DNA of 64,000 nt from Marinobacter qingdaonensis. GTDB lineage: Bacteria > Pseudomonadota > Gammaproteobacteria > Pseudomonadales > Oleiphilaceae. Of the stretch, positions 8,411 through 17,805 are shown one piece after another. A program made the translations under genes and the position numbers. The notes beneath the pieces were generated by a model. It was not told the DNA's origin, ran no database searches, and saw nothing but the letters and a program-made list of their open reading frames with translations. The stretch's first letter is position 1. Each line of letters opens with the position of its first letter. The stretch covers positions 558,001 through 622,000 of the forward strand of contig NZ_JAYDCJ010000001.1 in the NCBI RefSeq assembly GCF_034555935.1, written 5' to 3'.

Positions 8411-10906
8411 ATGGACCGGTTTCGCGCCCTCTACGATCGTCTGATCCTCCCCAACCCCGCCTGGGTTCTCGTTGTGTTCGGCCTGCTGCTGGCCCTGGCC
8501 GCGGTGAAATTTGGCCAGTTCCGGCTCGATGCCTCGGCCGAATCCCTGGTTCTGGAGAACGACCGGTCCCTGGAACAGTACCGCGCGGTGAACCGGCGCT
8601 TCACCACCTCGGACGACTTCCTGATCGTCACCTACAGCCCCCGGGACGAGCTGTTCTCCGAACCGGGACTGGCGGATCTGCGGGCCCTGCGGGACGAACT
8701 GCAGGCGCTTGAGGCGGTCGGCTCCACCAACAGCATCCTGAACGTGCCGCTGCTGCACAGCGAGGCGCTGACCCTGGACACGGTCGATACCGAGATCAAG
8801 ACCCTGGACCAAGACGAGGTGCCGCCGGACACCGCCCGCCAGGCGCTGCTGGACAACCCGCTCTACCCCAACCTGCTGATCAGCGAAGACGCCCGTACCA
8901 CCGCCATCCAGGTCAACCTGCCGACACCGGAGCGCTATTTCGAGCTGCTCGGCGAGCGCAACCGGCTACGGGACAAGGCGGCCGCAGGCGAGGCCTCAGA
9001 CGCCGAACTGGCGCAACTGGAGACCGCCAGCGATGCCTTTATCCGCTACACCGAGCGGCTGGGCGAGGAGCGGGACGCAACCATCGATACCGTGCGCGCC
9101 ATCCTGGAGCAGTACCGGGACCGGGCCGAGATTCACCTGGGCGGGGTGCCGATGATCGTGTCGGACATGATCCGGTTTATCCAGAACGACCTGTCGACCT
9201 TCGGCCTCGGGGTGCTGGTGTTCCTGGTGCTGACCCTGGCGATCATCTTCCGGCAGTGGCGCTGGGTGCTGATTCCCATGCTCTGCTGCGGCTTCACGGT
9301 GTGGATGATGGTCGGTTTCCTGGGCTGGGCCAAGTGGCCGGTGACCGTGATCTCGGCCAATTTTGTGGCCCTGCTGCTGATCATGACCCTGTCCCTGACC
9401 ATCCACCTGATCGTGCGCTACCGGGAGTTCCAGCATGACCAGCCGGACGCCGAGCCGAGGGCGATCCTGAGCCAGACCCTCATGGCCATGATCAAGCCCT
9501 GTTTCTACATGGCGATCACCACCATGGTCGCCTTCGGCTCGCTGACCTTCAGCGGCATTCGTCCGGTCATCGACTTCGGCTGGATGATGACCCTGGGGCT
9601 GACCGTGGCCTTCCTGATCACCTTCCTGGTGTTCCCCTGCCTGATTGCCCTGCTGCCACCGCCGCTGGACGCCCGGGTCACGTCCGACCGGGTCCCCTTC
9701 ACCGATGCCTTCGCCCGCTTTACCGAGCGCTTTGGCACCACGGTGCTGGTGGCCTCGGCGATTATCGCGGTGCTGTGCGCGGTGGGAGTCAGCCGGCTGA
9801 CCGTGGAAAACAGCTTCATCGATTACTTCAAAGACTCCACCGAAATCCACCAGGGCATGATCACCATCGACGACCGGCTCGGCGGCACCACGCCGTTGGA
9901 CGTGGTGATCACCGACGATCCGGCGCCGGAAAGCGCTACCGGCGACAGCGACCCCTTCGCCAGCGGCTGCGACCCCTTCCTGGACGACTGCGGCGAGGCC
10001 GAAACCTATCGGGACACCTGGTACACCTACCAGAAGATGCGCAAACTCGGGCAGGTGCACGCCTATCTGGACAGCCTGCCGGAAACCGGCAAGGTGCTGT
10101 CCATCGACACCACCCTGGATATCCTGGCGCAGATCAACCAGGGCGAACGCCTGGATGCCCTGGAACTGGCCTTTGTGCCGGCCGCGGTTCCGGACGACCT
10201 GCAGGACGTGCTGCTGACCCCCTACATCTCCGAGGAACACGACCAGGCCCGGTTCAGCGTGCGGATCCTGGAAACCATGCCGGAACTGCGGCGTGAGGCC
10301 CTGCTGAACCGCATCCACGAGCACCTGACCACGGAACTGGGCTACGAGCCCGACCAGGTGCTGTTTACCGGCATGACGGTGATGTACAACAACATGCTGC
10401 AAAGCCTGTTCGACTCACAGATCAAGACCATTGGCGTGGTCTTCCTCGCCATCATGGCCATGTTCCTGCTGCTGTTCCGCTCGCTCAAGCTGGCGCTTAT
10501 TGGCATTGCGCCCAACGTGATCGCCGCCGGCTCGGTGCTGGGCCTGATGGGTTGGCTCGGCATTCCCCTGGATATGATGACCATCACCGTGGCCGCCATC
10601 ACCGTGGGCATCGCGGTGGACGACACCATTCACTACATCCACCGGTTCAAGACCGAGTTCAGCAAAGACCGGGATTATCTGGCGACCATGCACCGGTGCC
10701 ACCGCAGCATCGGCCAGGCCATGTTCTACACCTCCCTGACCATCGTGGCCGGCTTCTCGATCCTGGTGCTGTCCAACTTCATCCCCACCATCTACTTCGG
10801 CCTGTTCACCGGGTTCGCCATGTTCATGGCCCTGCTCGGCGCCCTTACCCTGCTGCCCCGGCTGATCGTGATGATCAAACCTTTCGGGCCGACCGACACC
10901 GACTGA
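8411..10906 (+). CDS. RND/MMPL-family membrane exporter, single-gene type
   Basis: An 831-aa inner-membrane protein with the two-fold RND layout. TM1 is near residue 20, followed by a large periplasmic loop (45-255), then a five-to-six-helix bundle (about 258-420). A second TM near 445 precedes a second periplasmic loop (465-660) and a second helix bundle (660-825). The second bundle carries GIAVDDTIHYIHRF, the typical Asp motif of sterol-sensing/patched-like RND proteins. The second loop has a Cys pair (SGCDPFLDDCGE). There is no adaptor or outer-membrane partner gene, unlike tripartite HAE1 pumps. Hydrophobic cargo such as lipids or hopanoids is possible; the substrate is not inferable. Confidence 0.85.
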   Translation: MDRFRALYDRLILPNPAWVLVVFGLLLALAAVKFGQFRLDASAESLVLENDRSLEQYRAVNRRFTTSDDFLIVTYSPRDELFSEPGLADLRALRDELQALEAVGSTNSILNVPLLHSEALTLDTVDTEIKTLDQDEVPPDTARQALLDNPLYPNLLISEDARTTAIQVNLPTPERYFELLGERNRLRDKAAAGEASDAELAQLETASDAFIRYTERLGEERDATIDTVRAILEQYRDRAEIHLGGVPMIVSDMIRFIQNDLSTFGLGVLVFLVLTLAIIFRQWRWVLIPMLCCGFTVWMMVGFLGWAKWPVTVISANFVALLLIMTLSLTIHLIVRYREFQHDQPDAEPRAILSQTLMAMIKPCFYMAITTMVAFGSLTFSGIRPVIDFGWMMTLGLTVAFLITFLVFPCLIALLPPPLDARVTSDRVPFTDAFARFTERFGTTVLVASAIIAVLCAVGVSRLTVENSFIDYFKDSTEIHQGMITIDDRLGGTTPLDVVITDDPAPESATGDSDPFASGCDPFLDDCGEAETYRDTWYTYQKMRKLGQVHAYLDSLPETGKVLSIDTTLDILAQINQGERLDALELAFVPAAVPDDLQDVLLTPYISEEHDQARFSVRILETMPELRREALLNRIHEHLTTELGYEPDQVLFTGMTVMYNNMLQSLFDSQIKTIGVVFLAIMAMFLLLFRSLKLALIGIAPNVIAAGSVLGLMGWLGIPLDMMTITVAAITVGIAVDDTIHYIHRFKTEFSKDRDYLATMHRCHRSIGQAMFYTSLTIVAGFSILVLSNFIPTIYFGLFTGFAMFMALLGALTLLPRLIVMIKPFGPTDTD

Positions 10907-10927
10907 CCGGAATCCTCCGGGCACAAA

Positions 10928-10957
10928 AAAAGGCCGCATCCTGGGATGCGGCCTTTT
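10928..10957. terminator. Bidirectional Rho-independent terminator
   Basis: The inverted repeat AAAAGGCCGCATCC/GGATGCGGCCTTTT lies between the convergent exporter gene (ends 10906) and the Spy-like gene (ends 10984). A T-run follows the stem on either strand. Confidence 0.9.
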
Positions 10958-10983
10958 GCGTTCAGCGTGCCTTGCGGGCCGGT

Positions 10984-11433
10984 TTAACCGCCCTGCTGCT
11001 GTTGCATCATCTGACGCTGCTGCTGCATTTGCTGCTGCATCTGCTGCATGCGCTGGTCCAGGGTCTCACGCTGCTCCTCGGTGAACACGCTGTCGACCTT
11101 GGCCTGCATCAGGGTGGACAGTGCCGCGATCTCACCGGTCACCTCGCCCAGCTCCTCGGCGTTGTCCCGGATGGAGTCCTCGTCATAGTCCGGCTTGATC
11201 TCGGCCTGCATCTGCTGCTGCAGGGCGCGGGCTTCCTGGCGCAGTTCGCCAATCTCGCCCTGCATGTCATCGATGATGCCGCGAATTTCGCTTTGCTGGT
11301 CGTCGGACAGACCCACCATCTGGGCCAGCTGATCGACCTGGTCCGGCTGACCGCCAGCGGCCTGCTGGGCCAGGGCCGGAGTGGACAGGGTCAGTGCCAC
11401 AAGTGCAGAACCAAAGACTTTTGCGAGCTTCAT
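10984..11433 (-). CDS. Spy/CpxP-like periplasmic protein (LTxxQ type)
   Basis: A 149-aa precursor with a signal peptide ending at ALA-QQ (about residue 21). The rest is predicted all-helical, with an LSDDQQSEIRGIIDDMQ segment resembling the LTxxQ motif of Spy/CpxP. A long charged helical region follows, then a C-terminal tail of Met/Gln repeats (QQMQQQ...). GGAG precedes ATG 11433; the longer in-frame start at 11487 would disrupt the signal peptide. Family members are ATP-independent chaperones or sensor-inhibitors in envelope stress. The role here is inferred from the fold only. Confidence 0.7.
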   Translation of the reverse strand: MKLAKVFGSALVALTLSTPALAQQAAGGQPDQVDQLAQMVGLSDDQQSEIRGIIDDMQGEIGELRQEARALQQQMQAEIKPDYDEDSIRDNAEELGEVTGEIAALSTLMQAKVDSVFTEEQRETLDQRMQQMQQQMQQQRQMMQQQQGG

Positions 11434-11675
11434 AAACTTCTCCGTTAACGGGGTGGCCACAACGTAAAAACCACCGGAATGCATCAATATGATTCGTCAG
11501 GTGTTACACCCTAAAACACCTACGCCCCGGTTTGCATCCCGATGGCCCCGGTTTTTGTACATATTTCTCACTACGCCGCCGCTCAAACCGCCACACGCGC
11601 GGGCTCAAACAAATGTGAAAATTTGGTCATTCCCCTTCATAATGGCGCCGTTCAACCACCAGCGGAGTACACGAG

Positions 11676-12608
11676 ATGGCAATCAACTGGTTTCCGGGGC
11701 ACATGCACAAGGCCCGCAAGGAGATCAAACAGGTCATGCCCCAGATGGACCTGATCATCGAGGTGCTGGACGCGCGCATTCCGTTCAGCAGCGAAAACCC
11801 GCTGGTACCGTCCCTGCGTGGCGACAAGCCGCTGATCAAGGTGCTGAACAAGCGCGACCTGGCCGACCCGGACATCACCGAGCAATGGCAGGCGTGGCTG
11901 GAACGGGAACGGGGCGTGCGCACCATTACCCTGACCCACAACCAGCGCAGCGAAGCCCTGGGCATCCTCAAGCTGGCCGAGGAAATGACTCCGGACCACG
12001 ACCGCCAGAAACGGGCGTTGCGGGTGATGATCCTGGGCATTCCCAACGTCGGCAAATCCACCATCATCAACACCCTGGCGGGTCGCCCGGCGGCCAAAAC
12101 CGGCAACGAGCCGGCCGTGACCCGGGCCCAGCAGGCGATCAAGCTGCCCAACAACGTCCTGCTGTACGACACCCCCGGCTTCCTCTGGCCCAAGCTGTCC
12201 CCGGAGGCCTGCGGCTACCGGCTGGCAGTGACCGGCGCCATCCGCAGCTCGGTCCTGGACTTTGAGGACGTCGCGCTGTTTGAGGCCGACTACCTGCGTC
12301 AGGCCTACCCGGAACTGGTGGCCGCCCGCTACGGCTTCGACCCGCTGCCCCCCGACGGTCTGGGGGTGATGGATGGCATCGCCGAAAAGCGCCGGTTTTT
12401 CAGCCGGGGTGGCATCCCCGACCTGCACAAGGTCTCGGAAATCCTGCTGAACGAATTCCGCGCCGGCACCCTGGGCCGGATTTCTTTGGAAACCCCGGAG
12501 ATGGTGGAGCGGGAAGCCCAGGAAGCGGCTCGCGCCGCCGAAGAGAAAGCCGCCCGGGACGAAGCGCGGGGCAAGACTAGGAAGAAAGGCCGCAGCGGCA
12601 AATCCTGA
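11676..12608 (+). CDS. ylqF: Ribosome biogenesis GTPase, YlqF/RbgA family
   Basis: A 310-aa circularly permuted GTPase. G4 (NKRDLAD) comes first, then G1 (GIPNVGKST), with G3 (DTPGFLWPK) after it, the order diagnostic of the YlqF/YawG class. The opening INWFPGHMHKA is typical of the family. The C-terminal helical domain ends in a basic Lys/Arg-rich tail. In Bacillus RbgA acts in late 50S assembly; the proteobacterial orthologue is presumed similar. Its 3' end overlaps the convergent AraC-type gene by 32 bases. Confidence 0.92.
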   Translation: MAINWFPGHMHKARKEIKQVMPQMDLIIEVLDARIPFSSENPLVPSLRGDKPLIKVLNKRDLADPDITEQWQAWLERERGVRTITLTHNQRSEALGILKLAEEMTPDHDRQKRALRVMILGIPNVGKSTIINTLAGRPAAKTGNEPAVTRAQQAIKLPNNVLLYDTPGFLWPKLSPEACGYRLAVTGAIRSSVLDFEDVALFEADYLRQAYPELVAARYGFDPLPPDGLGVMDGIAEKRRFFSRGGIPDLHKVSEILLNEFRAGTLGRISLETPEMVEREAQEAARAAEEKAARDEARGKTRKKGRSGKS

Positions 12609-13332
12609 ACCGGCCACCACTGGCGTAGTCCGAGGGCAAGGCATCGAACATGCCGCGCGCGGTGCGCACGAAGTGCGGCTGGTCGTAGAACCCGGCCTCC
12701 ATGGCCAAGCGCGACAGGGACTTGCCCGGCTCCCAGTGCGCCAGCACCTGGTTCATCTTCAGTTGCAGCAGGAACCGACGCAGGGTGACGCCGGTCTGCT
12801 GGCGAAACAGGTGACTGAGTCGGGACGCCGACAGTCCCACCGCCGCGCCCAGCTCCCCCACGTCGATTTTGTCCGGCAGCGCCGAGCGCAGCCAGGCACA
12901 CACCTGTTCGACCCTGGGGTCGATGGCCGTCGGGGTGGTACCGACCTGCTCGATGGCCTCGGTCAGCGCCGAGGCTACGGTCGCGCAATCAGACTCCGGA
13001 CCCAGCGCCAGGGTTTCCGAGGCAGTCCCCAGGTCCACCGAGTCGGCGCCAGCCAGCAGTGGCAGCAGCGAACGCCACAGGGCGCTGTCCGGATCCAGCT
13101 GCGCGCCCCACATCCGGGTGCTGCCGGGGTCCAGGGACTGCTCCACTTCCGGCGCCACCAAGGCCGCCCGGGTCGAGCGCCACTGGCCATTTACCTGAAG
13201 TTGGAAGGGGCCATCGAGTCCGACCAGCCAGGACGCGCTGGTGTGGCGATGGGGACGATTGGGCACGAGTTGCCCGACCACCTGCCAGTGATCGGGCCAG
13301 AGGAACAGGGTGCCGTTGGAGAACTGCTGCAT
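12577..13332 (-). CDS. AraC-family transcriptional regulator
   Basis: A 251-aa protein with an N-terminal cupin-like ligand domain (PHRHTSASWLVGLDG) and a C-terminal pair of helix-turn-helix motifs (VGELGAAVGLSASRLSHLFRQ near 165-185, then LSRLAMEAGFYDQPHFVRTARG near 210-232). ATG 13332 is used; an in-frame TTG at 13350 would add six residues. Neither has a strong ribosome binding site. Target genes are unknown. It is convergent with the YlqF gene and overlaps its end. Confidence 0.85.
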   Translation of the reverse strand: MQQFSNGTLFLWPDHWQVVGQLVPNRPHRHTSASWLVGLDGPFQLQVNGQWRSTRAALVAPEVEQSLDPGSTRMWGAQLDPDSALWRSLLPLLAGADSVDLGTASETLALGPESDCATVASALTEAIEQVGTTPTAIDPRVEQVCAWLRSALPDKIDVGELGAAVGLSASRLSHLFRQQTGVTLRRFLLQLKMNQVLAHWEPGKSLSRLAMEAGFYDQPHFVRTARGMFDALPSDYASGGRFRICRCGLSS

Positions 13333-13458
13333 ATCCGGGCTGGCTCGCAAGTCTGGACGATGGCCAAAGCATACCCCAGTTCGGCGCTTTCACCAGCCCC
13401 GGCTTCGATCATTCGGCGCCATCAACCCGGTCCGTCGGGCCGGGCCGGCGCGGTTAGC

Positions 13459-13992
13459 TCAGTGGCCCTGGATGTGACCGCCGGACTGGTTCTTGTCGTG
13501 GCTGTTCAGGGCGTATGGCACCGGAATACCCAGCTTGGCGGCAAACTCGATGCTGACGAAGATGGGCCCGATCAGCAGGAACACCAGGTCTTCGACAAAC
13601 GACGGCTTCTTGCCTTCGATCTTGTGGCCGTAGACCTGCAGCGCCCAGGCGGCGATCCACACCACCAGACTGGTCCAGAACAGGGACCAGCCGGCCGCCA
13701 GCACGGACTGGATGATCCAGGCGGAAACCGCAAACCAGCCCGCCATGAGCACGAACACGCCCAGCGACAGGCGCAGATACACCACCCCGGACACGGCCGC
13801 CAGCACCGTGGCCCCATTCAGCCATTCAGCGGCGGCGCCGGTCAGGCCGAGCCAGCTGCCGATCGGGATCAGCCACAGCAGCCCGAGGGTGGAGAAGACG
13901 ATGGCCGGCACACAGACAATGTGCACCCACTGGTTAAAGGAATTCTGGTGGCTCTCGCCGTAGTCGCCCAGAAACTGAGGCAATGAACGCAT
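13459..13992 (-). CDS. Mpo1/YGL010w-like membrane protein (DUF962)
   Basis: A 177-aa protein with four to five predicted transmembrane helices. The N-terminal YGESHQNSFNQWVHIVCVPAIVFS block, with its conserved His residues, is the signature of the Mpo1-like family, and the C-terminal GHKIEGKKPSFVEDLVFLLIGPIF block is also conserved. Yeast Mpo1 is an iron-dependent dioxygenase in alpha-oxidation of 2-hydroxy fatty acids. The conserved His residues suggest the same metal site, but bacterial function is not established. It starts 232 bases from the divergent fabB. Confidence 0.85.
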   Translation of the reverse strand: MRSLPQFLGDYGESHQNSFNQWVHIVCVPAIVFSTLGLLWLIPIGSWLGLTGAAAEWLNGATVLAAVSGVVYLRLSLGVFVLMAGWFAVSAWIIQSVLAAGWSLFWTSLVVWIAAWALQVYGHKIEGKKPSFVEDLVFLLIGPIFVSIEFAAKLGIPVPYALNSHDKNQSGGHIQGH

Positions 13993-14224
13993 GGTGTTGC
14001 TCCCTTGTTGTTGTCCGAAGTTGAGGCCAGTCTAGCAAGCCCGGGGCTGGCAACCTTGTACGTAACGGCTATCGCCCGCGTCCTGACCCTGCCCTCGTCA
14101 TTGACCCGTATCCCTGTCCCTTACCAAGGTCACATATCCCGGTTCGGGCAAAGCCCTTACACTGTGTGACAGTGACATTGCTCGAACGGTTCGGCCCCAG
14201 CAGCGGGCCACAGAGGAGGAAAGT

Positions 14225-15433
14225 ATGAGACGCGTCGTCGTCACCGGCATGGGCATCGTGTCCTGCCTTGGCAATTCCCTGGATGAGGTACTGGACAGCC
14301 TGAAAAACGGGAAATCCGGCATCCGTTTCAACGACACCTACAAGGAAATGGGCTTTCGCAGCCAGGTTTCCGGCACACCGGATGTCGACACCTCGGTCAT
14401 CGACCGCAAGATCCGCCGGTTCATGGGGCCTTCGGCCATGTACAGCTACCTGTCCATGGAGCAGGCCATTGCCCAGGCGGGCCTGACCGAGGAGCAGATC
14501 TCGAACGACCGCACCGGGCTGATCGCCGGGTCCGGCGGCGCCTCCTGCTCCAGCCAGGTTGAGGCCACCGACATCATGCGCGAGAAAGGCGTCAAGCGCA
14601 TTGGTCCGTACATGGTGCCGCGCATCATGACCAGCACGGTATCGGCGTGCCTGGCCACCGCCTACAAGATCCGTGGCGTGAACTACTCCATGTCCTCGGC
14701 CTGCGCCACCAGCGCCCACTGCATTGGCCATGCCATGGAGCAGATCCAGTCGGGCAAGCAGGACATCGTGTTCGCCGGCGGCGGTGAAGAGGAGGACTGG
14801 AGCCTGACCATGATGTTCGACGCCATGGGCGCCCTGTCCACCAAGTACAACGACGCCCCGGCCACCGCCTCACGGCCCTTCGACACCGGTCGCGATGGCT
14901 TCATCATCGCCGGTGGCGGCGGCATGATGGTGCTGGAGGAACTGGAGCACGCCAGAAAACGCGGTGCCAACATCATCGCCGAGCTGACTGGTTACGGCGC
15001 CACCTCGGACGGCTACGACATGGTCGCGCCCTCCGGCGAAGGCGCCCAGCGGTGCATGGAACAGGCCATGGCCACCATCCGGGGCAAGGTGCAGTACATC
15101 AACGCCCACGGCACCAGCACCCCGGTGGGCGATGTCGCGGAAATGGGCGCGGTGCGCAAAACCTTCGGCAGCGACGTCCCGGCGATTTCCTCCACCAAGT
15201 CCCTGTCCGGCCACTCCCTGGGCGCGGCGGGCGTGCACGAAGCCATCTACTCACTGCTGATGCTGCAGAACGGGTTCATGGCCGGCACCGCCAACCTGAC
15301 CCAGGTGGACGAGAAGATCAGCGACCTGCCCCTGGTCGGCCCGGCCTCCAAACCGGCGGACCTGACCACGGTCATGTCCAACAGCTTTGGCTTTGGTGGC
15401 ACCAACGCCTCGCTGGTGTTCGAGAAGCTCTGA
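14225..15433 (+). CDS. fabB: Beta-ketoacyl-ACP synthase I
   Basis: A 402-aa condensing enzyme. The catalytic Cys is in [12 protein letters not shown] (about residue 160), the two catalytic His in [11 protein letters not shown] and [12 protein letters not shown] (about 295 and 330), and the C-terminal [13 protein letters not shown] glycine-rich motif is present. Length and sequence match FabB rather than FabF. It elongates acyl-ACP and is needed for unsaturated fatty acids. AGGAGG precedes ATG 14225. FabA, a frequent neighbour in this group, is not in the window. A strong terminator follows. Confidence 0.95.
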   Translation: MRRVVVTGMGIVSCLGNSLDEVLDSLKNGKSGIRFNDTYKEMGFRSQVSGTPDVDTSVIDRKIRRFMGPSAMYSYLSMEQAIAQAGLTEEQISNDRTGLIAGSGGASCSSQVEATDIMREKGVKRIGPYMVPRIMTSTVSACLATAYKIRGVNYSMSSACATSAHCIGHAMEQIQSGKQDIVFAGGGEEEDWSLTMMFDAMGALSTKYNDAPATASRPFDTGRDGFIIAGGGGMMVLEELEHARKRGANIIAELTGYGATSDGYDMVAPSGEGAQRCMEQAMATIRGKVQYINAHGTSTPVGDVAEMGAVRKTFGSDVPAISSTKSLSGHSLGAAGVHEAIYSLLMLQNGFMAGTANLTQVDEKISDLPLVGPASKPADLTTVMSNSFGFGGTNASLVFEKL

Positions 15434-15495
15434 GAGTAGCCACCACCAGGCTTTTCCCGCAGCGCTCAGTCCTCTGGGCGCGCGCTCCCTATCTG

Positions 15496-15525
15496 TCGCG
15501 GACCCTCTCTGGTCCGCGATTTTTT
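15496..15525 (+). terminator. Rho-independent terminator of fabB
   Basis: A perfect 9-bp stem, TCGCGGACC (15496-15504) with GGTCCGCGA (15511-15519), a 6-base loop and six T (15520-15525). Confidence 0.93.
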
Positions 15526-15585
15526 AGGGCCTCTCAAGACACCGCAGGATTGGCAAAAACGGGGTTCCGTACTAAGGTACGAGAA

Positions 15586-15599
15586 TTGATCCGGATCAA
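15586..15599. promoter_or_regulatory. FNR/Anr box upstream of the fnr-like gene
   Basis: TTGATCCGGATCAA is a perfect match to the FNR/Anr consensus TTGAT-N4-ATCAA, ending 19 bases before ATG 15619. This close to the start it would overlap or follow the promoter, which suggests autorepression rather than activation. The regulator encoded next is itself an FNR-type protein. Confidence 0.85.
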
Positions 15600-15618
15600 T
15601 TCAGACGAAACCCCGTTT

Positions 15619-16371
15619 ATGACTCAAGCCATCCCCTACCGTCAGGTTCCCCCAGCTCTCAAAGCCTCGTGCCATCAATGCAGCCTGAGCAATCTTTGCT
15701 TGCCCCTGGCGCTTGAGGACAACGACTTGGATCGGCTTGAGGACATCGTCCGGCAGGGTCGGGTCTTCGACCGAGGCGAGCACATCTTCGATCAGAGCAC
15801 GCCCTTCCGCTCCTGTTTTGCGGTGCGCAGCGGCGCCGTGAAAACGTCGATCGTGACCGAATCGGGGGAGGAGCAGGTCACCGGATTTTATCTGCCGGGC
15901 GAGCTGATCGGGCTCGACAGCATGAGCGACAACCACTACGCCTGCACCGCCCGGGCGCTGGAGCGCACCAACGTGTGCGAGTTTCCGGTGGATAAACTGG
16001 AAGAGCTGACGGTCAAGCTGCCGGATCTGCAGCACCACCTGTATTACCTGATGAGCCAGGAAATCCGCAACAGCCACCAGCTGGCCCTGCTGCTGAGCAA
16101 GAACACCGCCGAGGAGCGCATCGCCGCCCTGCTGCTGTCCCTGTCGAGCCGGTTCCAGCGCCGGCGCCTGTCCGGCACCCGGTTCAGCCTGCCGATGCCC
16201 CGCAACGACATCGCCAACTTTCTCGGTCTGGCGGTGGAAACGGTCAGCCGGGTGTTCACCCGCTTTCAGCAACAGGGGCTGATCAAGGCCCGGGGCCGGG
16301 AGGTGGAGTTGCAGGACCTGGAGGCGCTGCAGAAGATCACCCGGGAATTCACCCGCCAACGCTGCCAGTAA
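15619..16371 (+). CDS. anr: FNR/Anr-type oxygen-sensing transcription regulator
   Basis: A 250-aa CRP/FNR protein. The N-terminal cluster cysteines are at 18, 21 and 27 (CHQCSLSNLC), and the fourth is Cys120 (RTNVCEFP), the pattern of [4Fe-4S] FNR. The cyclic-nucleotide-like beta-roll follows, then a dimerisation helix and an HTH with VETVSR, the E-x-x-S-R recognition residues of FNR. ATG 15619 is chosen because the frame stays open far upstream only by chance and the FNR box lies at 15586-15599. It switches on anaerobic or microaerobic genes when the cluster is intact. Confidence 0.93.
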   Translation: MTQAIPYRQVPPALKASCHQCSLSNLCLPLALEDNDLDRLEDIVRQGRVFDRGEHIFDQSTPFRSCFAVRSGAVKTSIVTESGEEQVTGFYLPGELIGLDSMSDNHYACTARALERTNVCEFPVDKLEELTVKLPDLQHHLYYLMSQEIRNSHQLALLLSKNTAEERIAALLLSLSSRFQRRRLSGTRFSLPMPRNDIANFLGLAVETVSRVFTRFQQQGLIKARGREVELQDLEALQKITREFTRQRCQ

Positions 16372-16391
16372 CCGACGCTCCAGGCGTCGCG

Positions 16392-17267
16392 CTATTCCGC
16401 CGGTGCCTTGGCGTCCCGGCCGTTGGGCGCTTTCAACATGGCAATCTCATCGACCAGACCGGAGCGCCAGGGCTGCTGCTTGATGCCAAAGGTGTTGCGG
16501 ATCTTGGTGCAGATCAGGGTGGTGTTGAGCGGCTCCAGCTGGCCCCAGGACGGCACCTCGTCCACCACCCGAATGCCTTCCGGAATGCCCGGCAGACCGG
16601 CGATCGCCAACCCCAGTTCGTACAGATTGATCTCTTCCGCGCCGGCGTATTGGTAGGTGCCCCAGACTTCCGCGCCGCAATCGATCTGCATGATCACCGC
16701 GGTGATGACCCGGGCCAGGTCCCGAACCGCCACCGGCTGACCACGACAGCGCCCGGGCAGGGACAGGGTCTGGCTGGCCGCGGTGCTGGCCTGGACCTTG
16801 CGGATGAAGCGCGACAGGCTCCAGCCCGTGCGCAGGATGATGTGCCGGGGCAGCAGCGTGCGCAACGCCTGCTCGCACTCCCACTGCCAGTTGCCCAGCT
16901 CGTTGAACGGTTGACCGGGGTTGGAGGTGATGTAGCCGGTCTGCTTGCGGCCATCGAATACGTAGCACGATGACAACTGAAACAATGCCATGCCACGATC
17001 CCGGGCGTACTCGGCAATGGCCACCGGCAGGCAGAACGCGGCCTTGTGGGTGCTCTCGGGGTCCTGCTGCGCCACCTCCGGGTCGGACAGCCAGAGCGCA
17101 TTGACGATCAGGTCGGTGTCCTCGGGAATCCAGTTCTCCAGGGCATTGAGATTGGCACTGGCCGGATCGCTGACCAGCAGTGGGCTGACCTGCAAGGGGG
17201 TATCCCGCAGACGTTCCAGGACCAGCTTACCGAGCGGACCATAATCGTGGACTACAAGCACATGCAC
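16392..17267 (-). CDS. NAD(P)-dependent RmlD-like sugar nucleotide reductase/epimerase
   Basis: About 291 aa with a Rossmann fold (HVLVVHDYGPLGKLVLERL) and the RmlD pattern: YVFDGRKQTGY, a WQWECEQAL region near the usual YxxxK, and ILRTGWSLSRFIRKV. The expected catalytic YGxxK is not clearly conserved (NWQWECEQA), so activity is uncertain. GTG 17267 is preferred because GGAGG lies 12 bases upstream; an in-frame GTG at 17294 is the alternative. It is divergent from the small gene at 17428. No rhamnose genes are adjacent, so a housekeeping dehydrogenase-like role is possible. Confidence 0.65.
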   Translation of the reverse strand: MHVLVVHDYGPLGKLVLERLRDTPLQVSPLLVSDPASANLNALENWIPEDTDLIVNALWLSDPEVAQQDPESTHKAAFCLPVAIAEYARDRGMALFQLSSCYVFDGRKQTGYITSNPGQPFNELGNWQWECEQALRTLLPRHIILRTGWSLSRFIRKVQASTAASQTLSLPGRCRGQPVAVRDLARVITAVIMQIDCGAEVWGTYQYAGAEEINLYELGLAIAGLPGIPEGIRVVDEVPSWGQLEPLNTTLICTKIRNTFGIKQQPWRSGLVDEIAMLKAPNGRDAKAPAE

Positions 17268-17427
17268 GAGGAGTCGTTGCCTCCAGACTTTCACTGATAT
17301 GACGGAATTCCCGACCGGTCAGGCCAATGGCAGCCCCACACCGGTCCCTACAATAACAGCCAACACCAACCATCGGCAGTTTTCTTTTCGCCTTTGCCAT
17401 CAACTGCCTATAACAACAGGATTCGAC

Positions 17428-17784
17428 ATGCTGAAGCAACAGAGCCACATTGTGGCGCCGATTCCCGACGAACTGCGCTCCCGCGCCCTGAGTACCGTGA
17501 CCGAGCTGCGCAACCGCGGCAAGGCCGACAAACAGGCCATCGACCAATTGTTCGAACTGATTGTAGAAATGACCGACTCGGGCCTGGATTTCTTTTTTCT
17601 GGAGCCCCTGCGCCGCCTGAACGCCAGCAGCATGTTGATGGGCATGGCCCGGGTGGGCATCAGCAGCATGCTCAAGGGCAGCAAGATGGTGGTCCACAAG
17701 GTCCTGAAAAAACTGGACGATCGGAGCCTGGCGGCCATCCTCGACTTCATCGAGGAAATCATTCACGAGCCCGAAACCGCCTGA
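17428..17784 (+). CDS. Conserved-looking small helical protein, unknown function
   Basis: A 118-aa soluble protein, predicted almost entirely helical, with no signal peptide or membrane segment. It has alternating hydrophobic/charged heptads (AIDQLFELIVEMTDSGLDFFFLEPL, ILDFIEEIIHEP). I do not recognise the family. ATG 17428 is preferred to the in-frame upstream codon at 17299, whose extension is low-complexity. It sits between the RmlD-like gene and alr, 21 bases from the convergent alr end. Confidence 0.65.
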   Translation: MLKQQSHIVAPIPDELRSRALSTVTELRNRGKADKQAIDQLFELIVEMTDSGLDFFFLEPLRRLNASSMLMGMARVGISSMLKGSKMVVHKVLKKLDDRSLAAILDFIEEIIHEPETA

Positions 17785-17805
17785 TTCCGGGCCGGATCTC
17801 CTGCG

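Noticed and set aside
8996..10402. Minus-strand frame of 468 codons opposite the RND/MMPL gene
   Set aside because: Antisense shadow rich in His, Gly and Gln; the plus strand encodes a well-formed membrane exporter.
15052..16371. Plus-strand frame of 439 codons leading into the Anr-like gene
   Set aside because: The first 189 codons are an out-of-frame reading of fabB and its terminator. The real start is ATG 15619.
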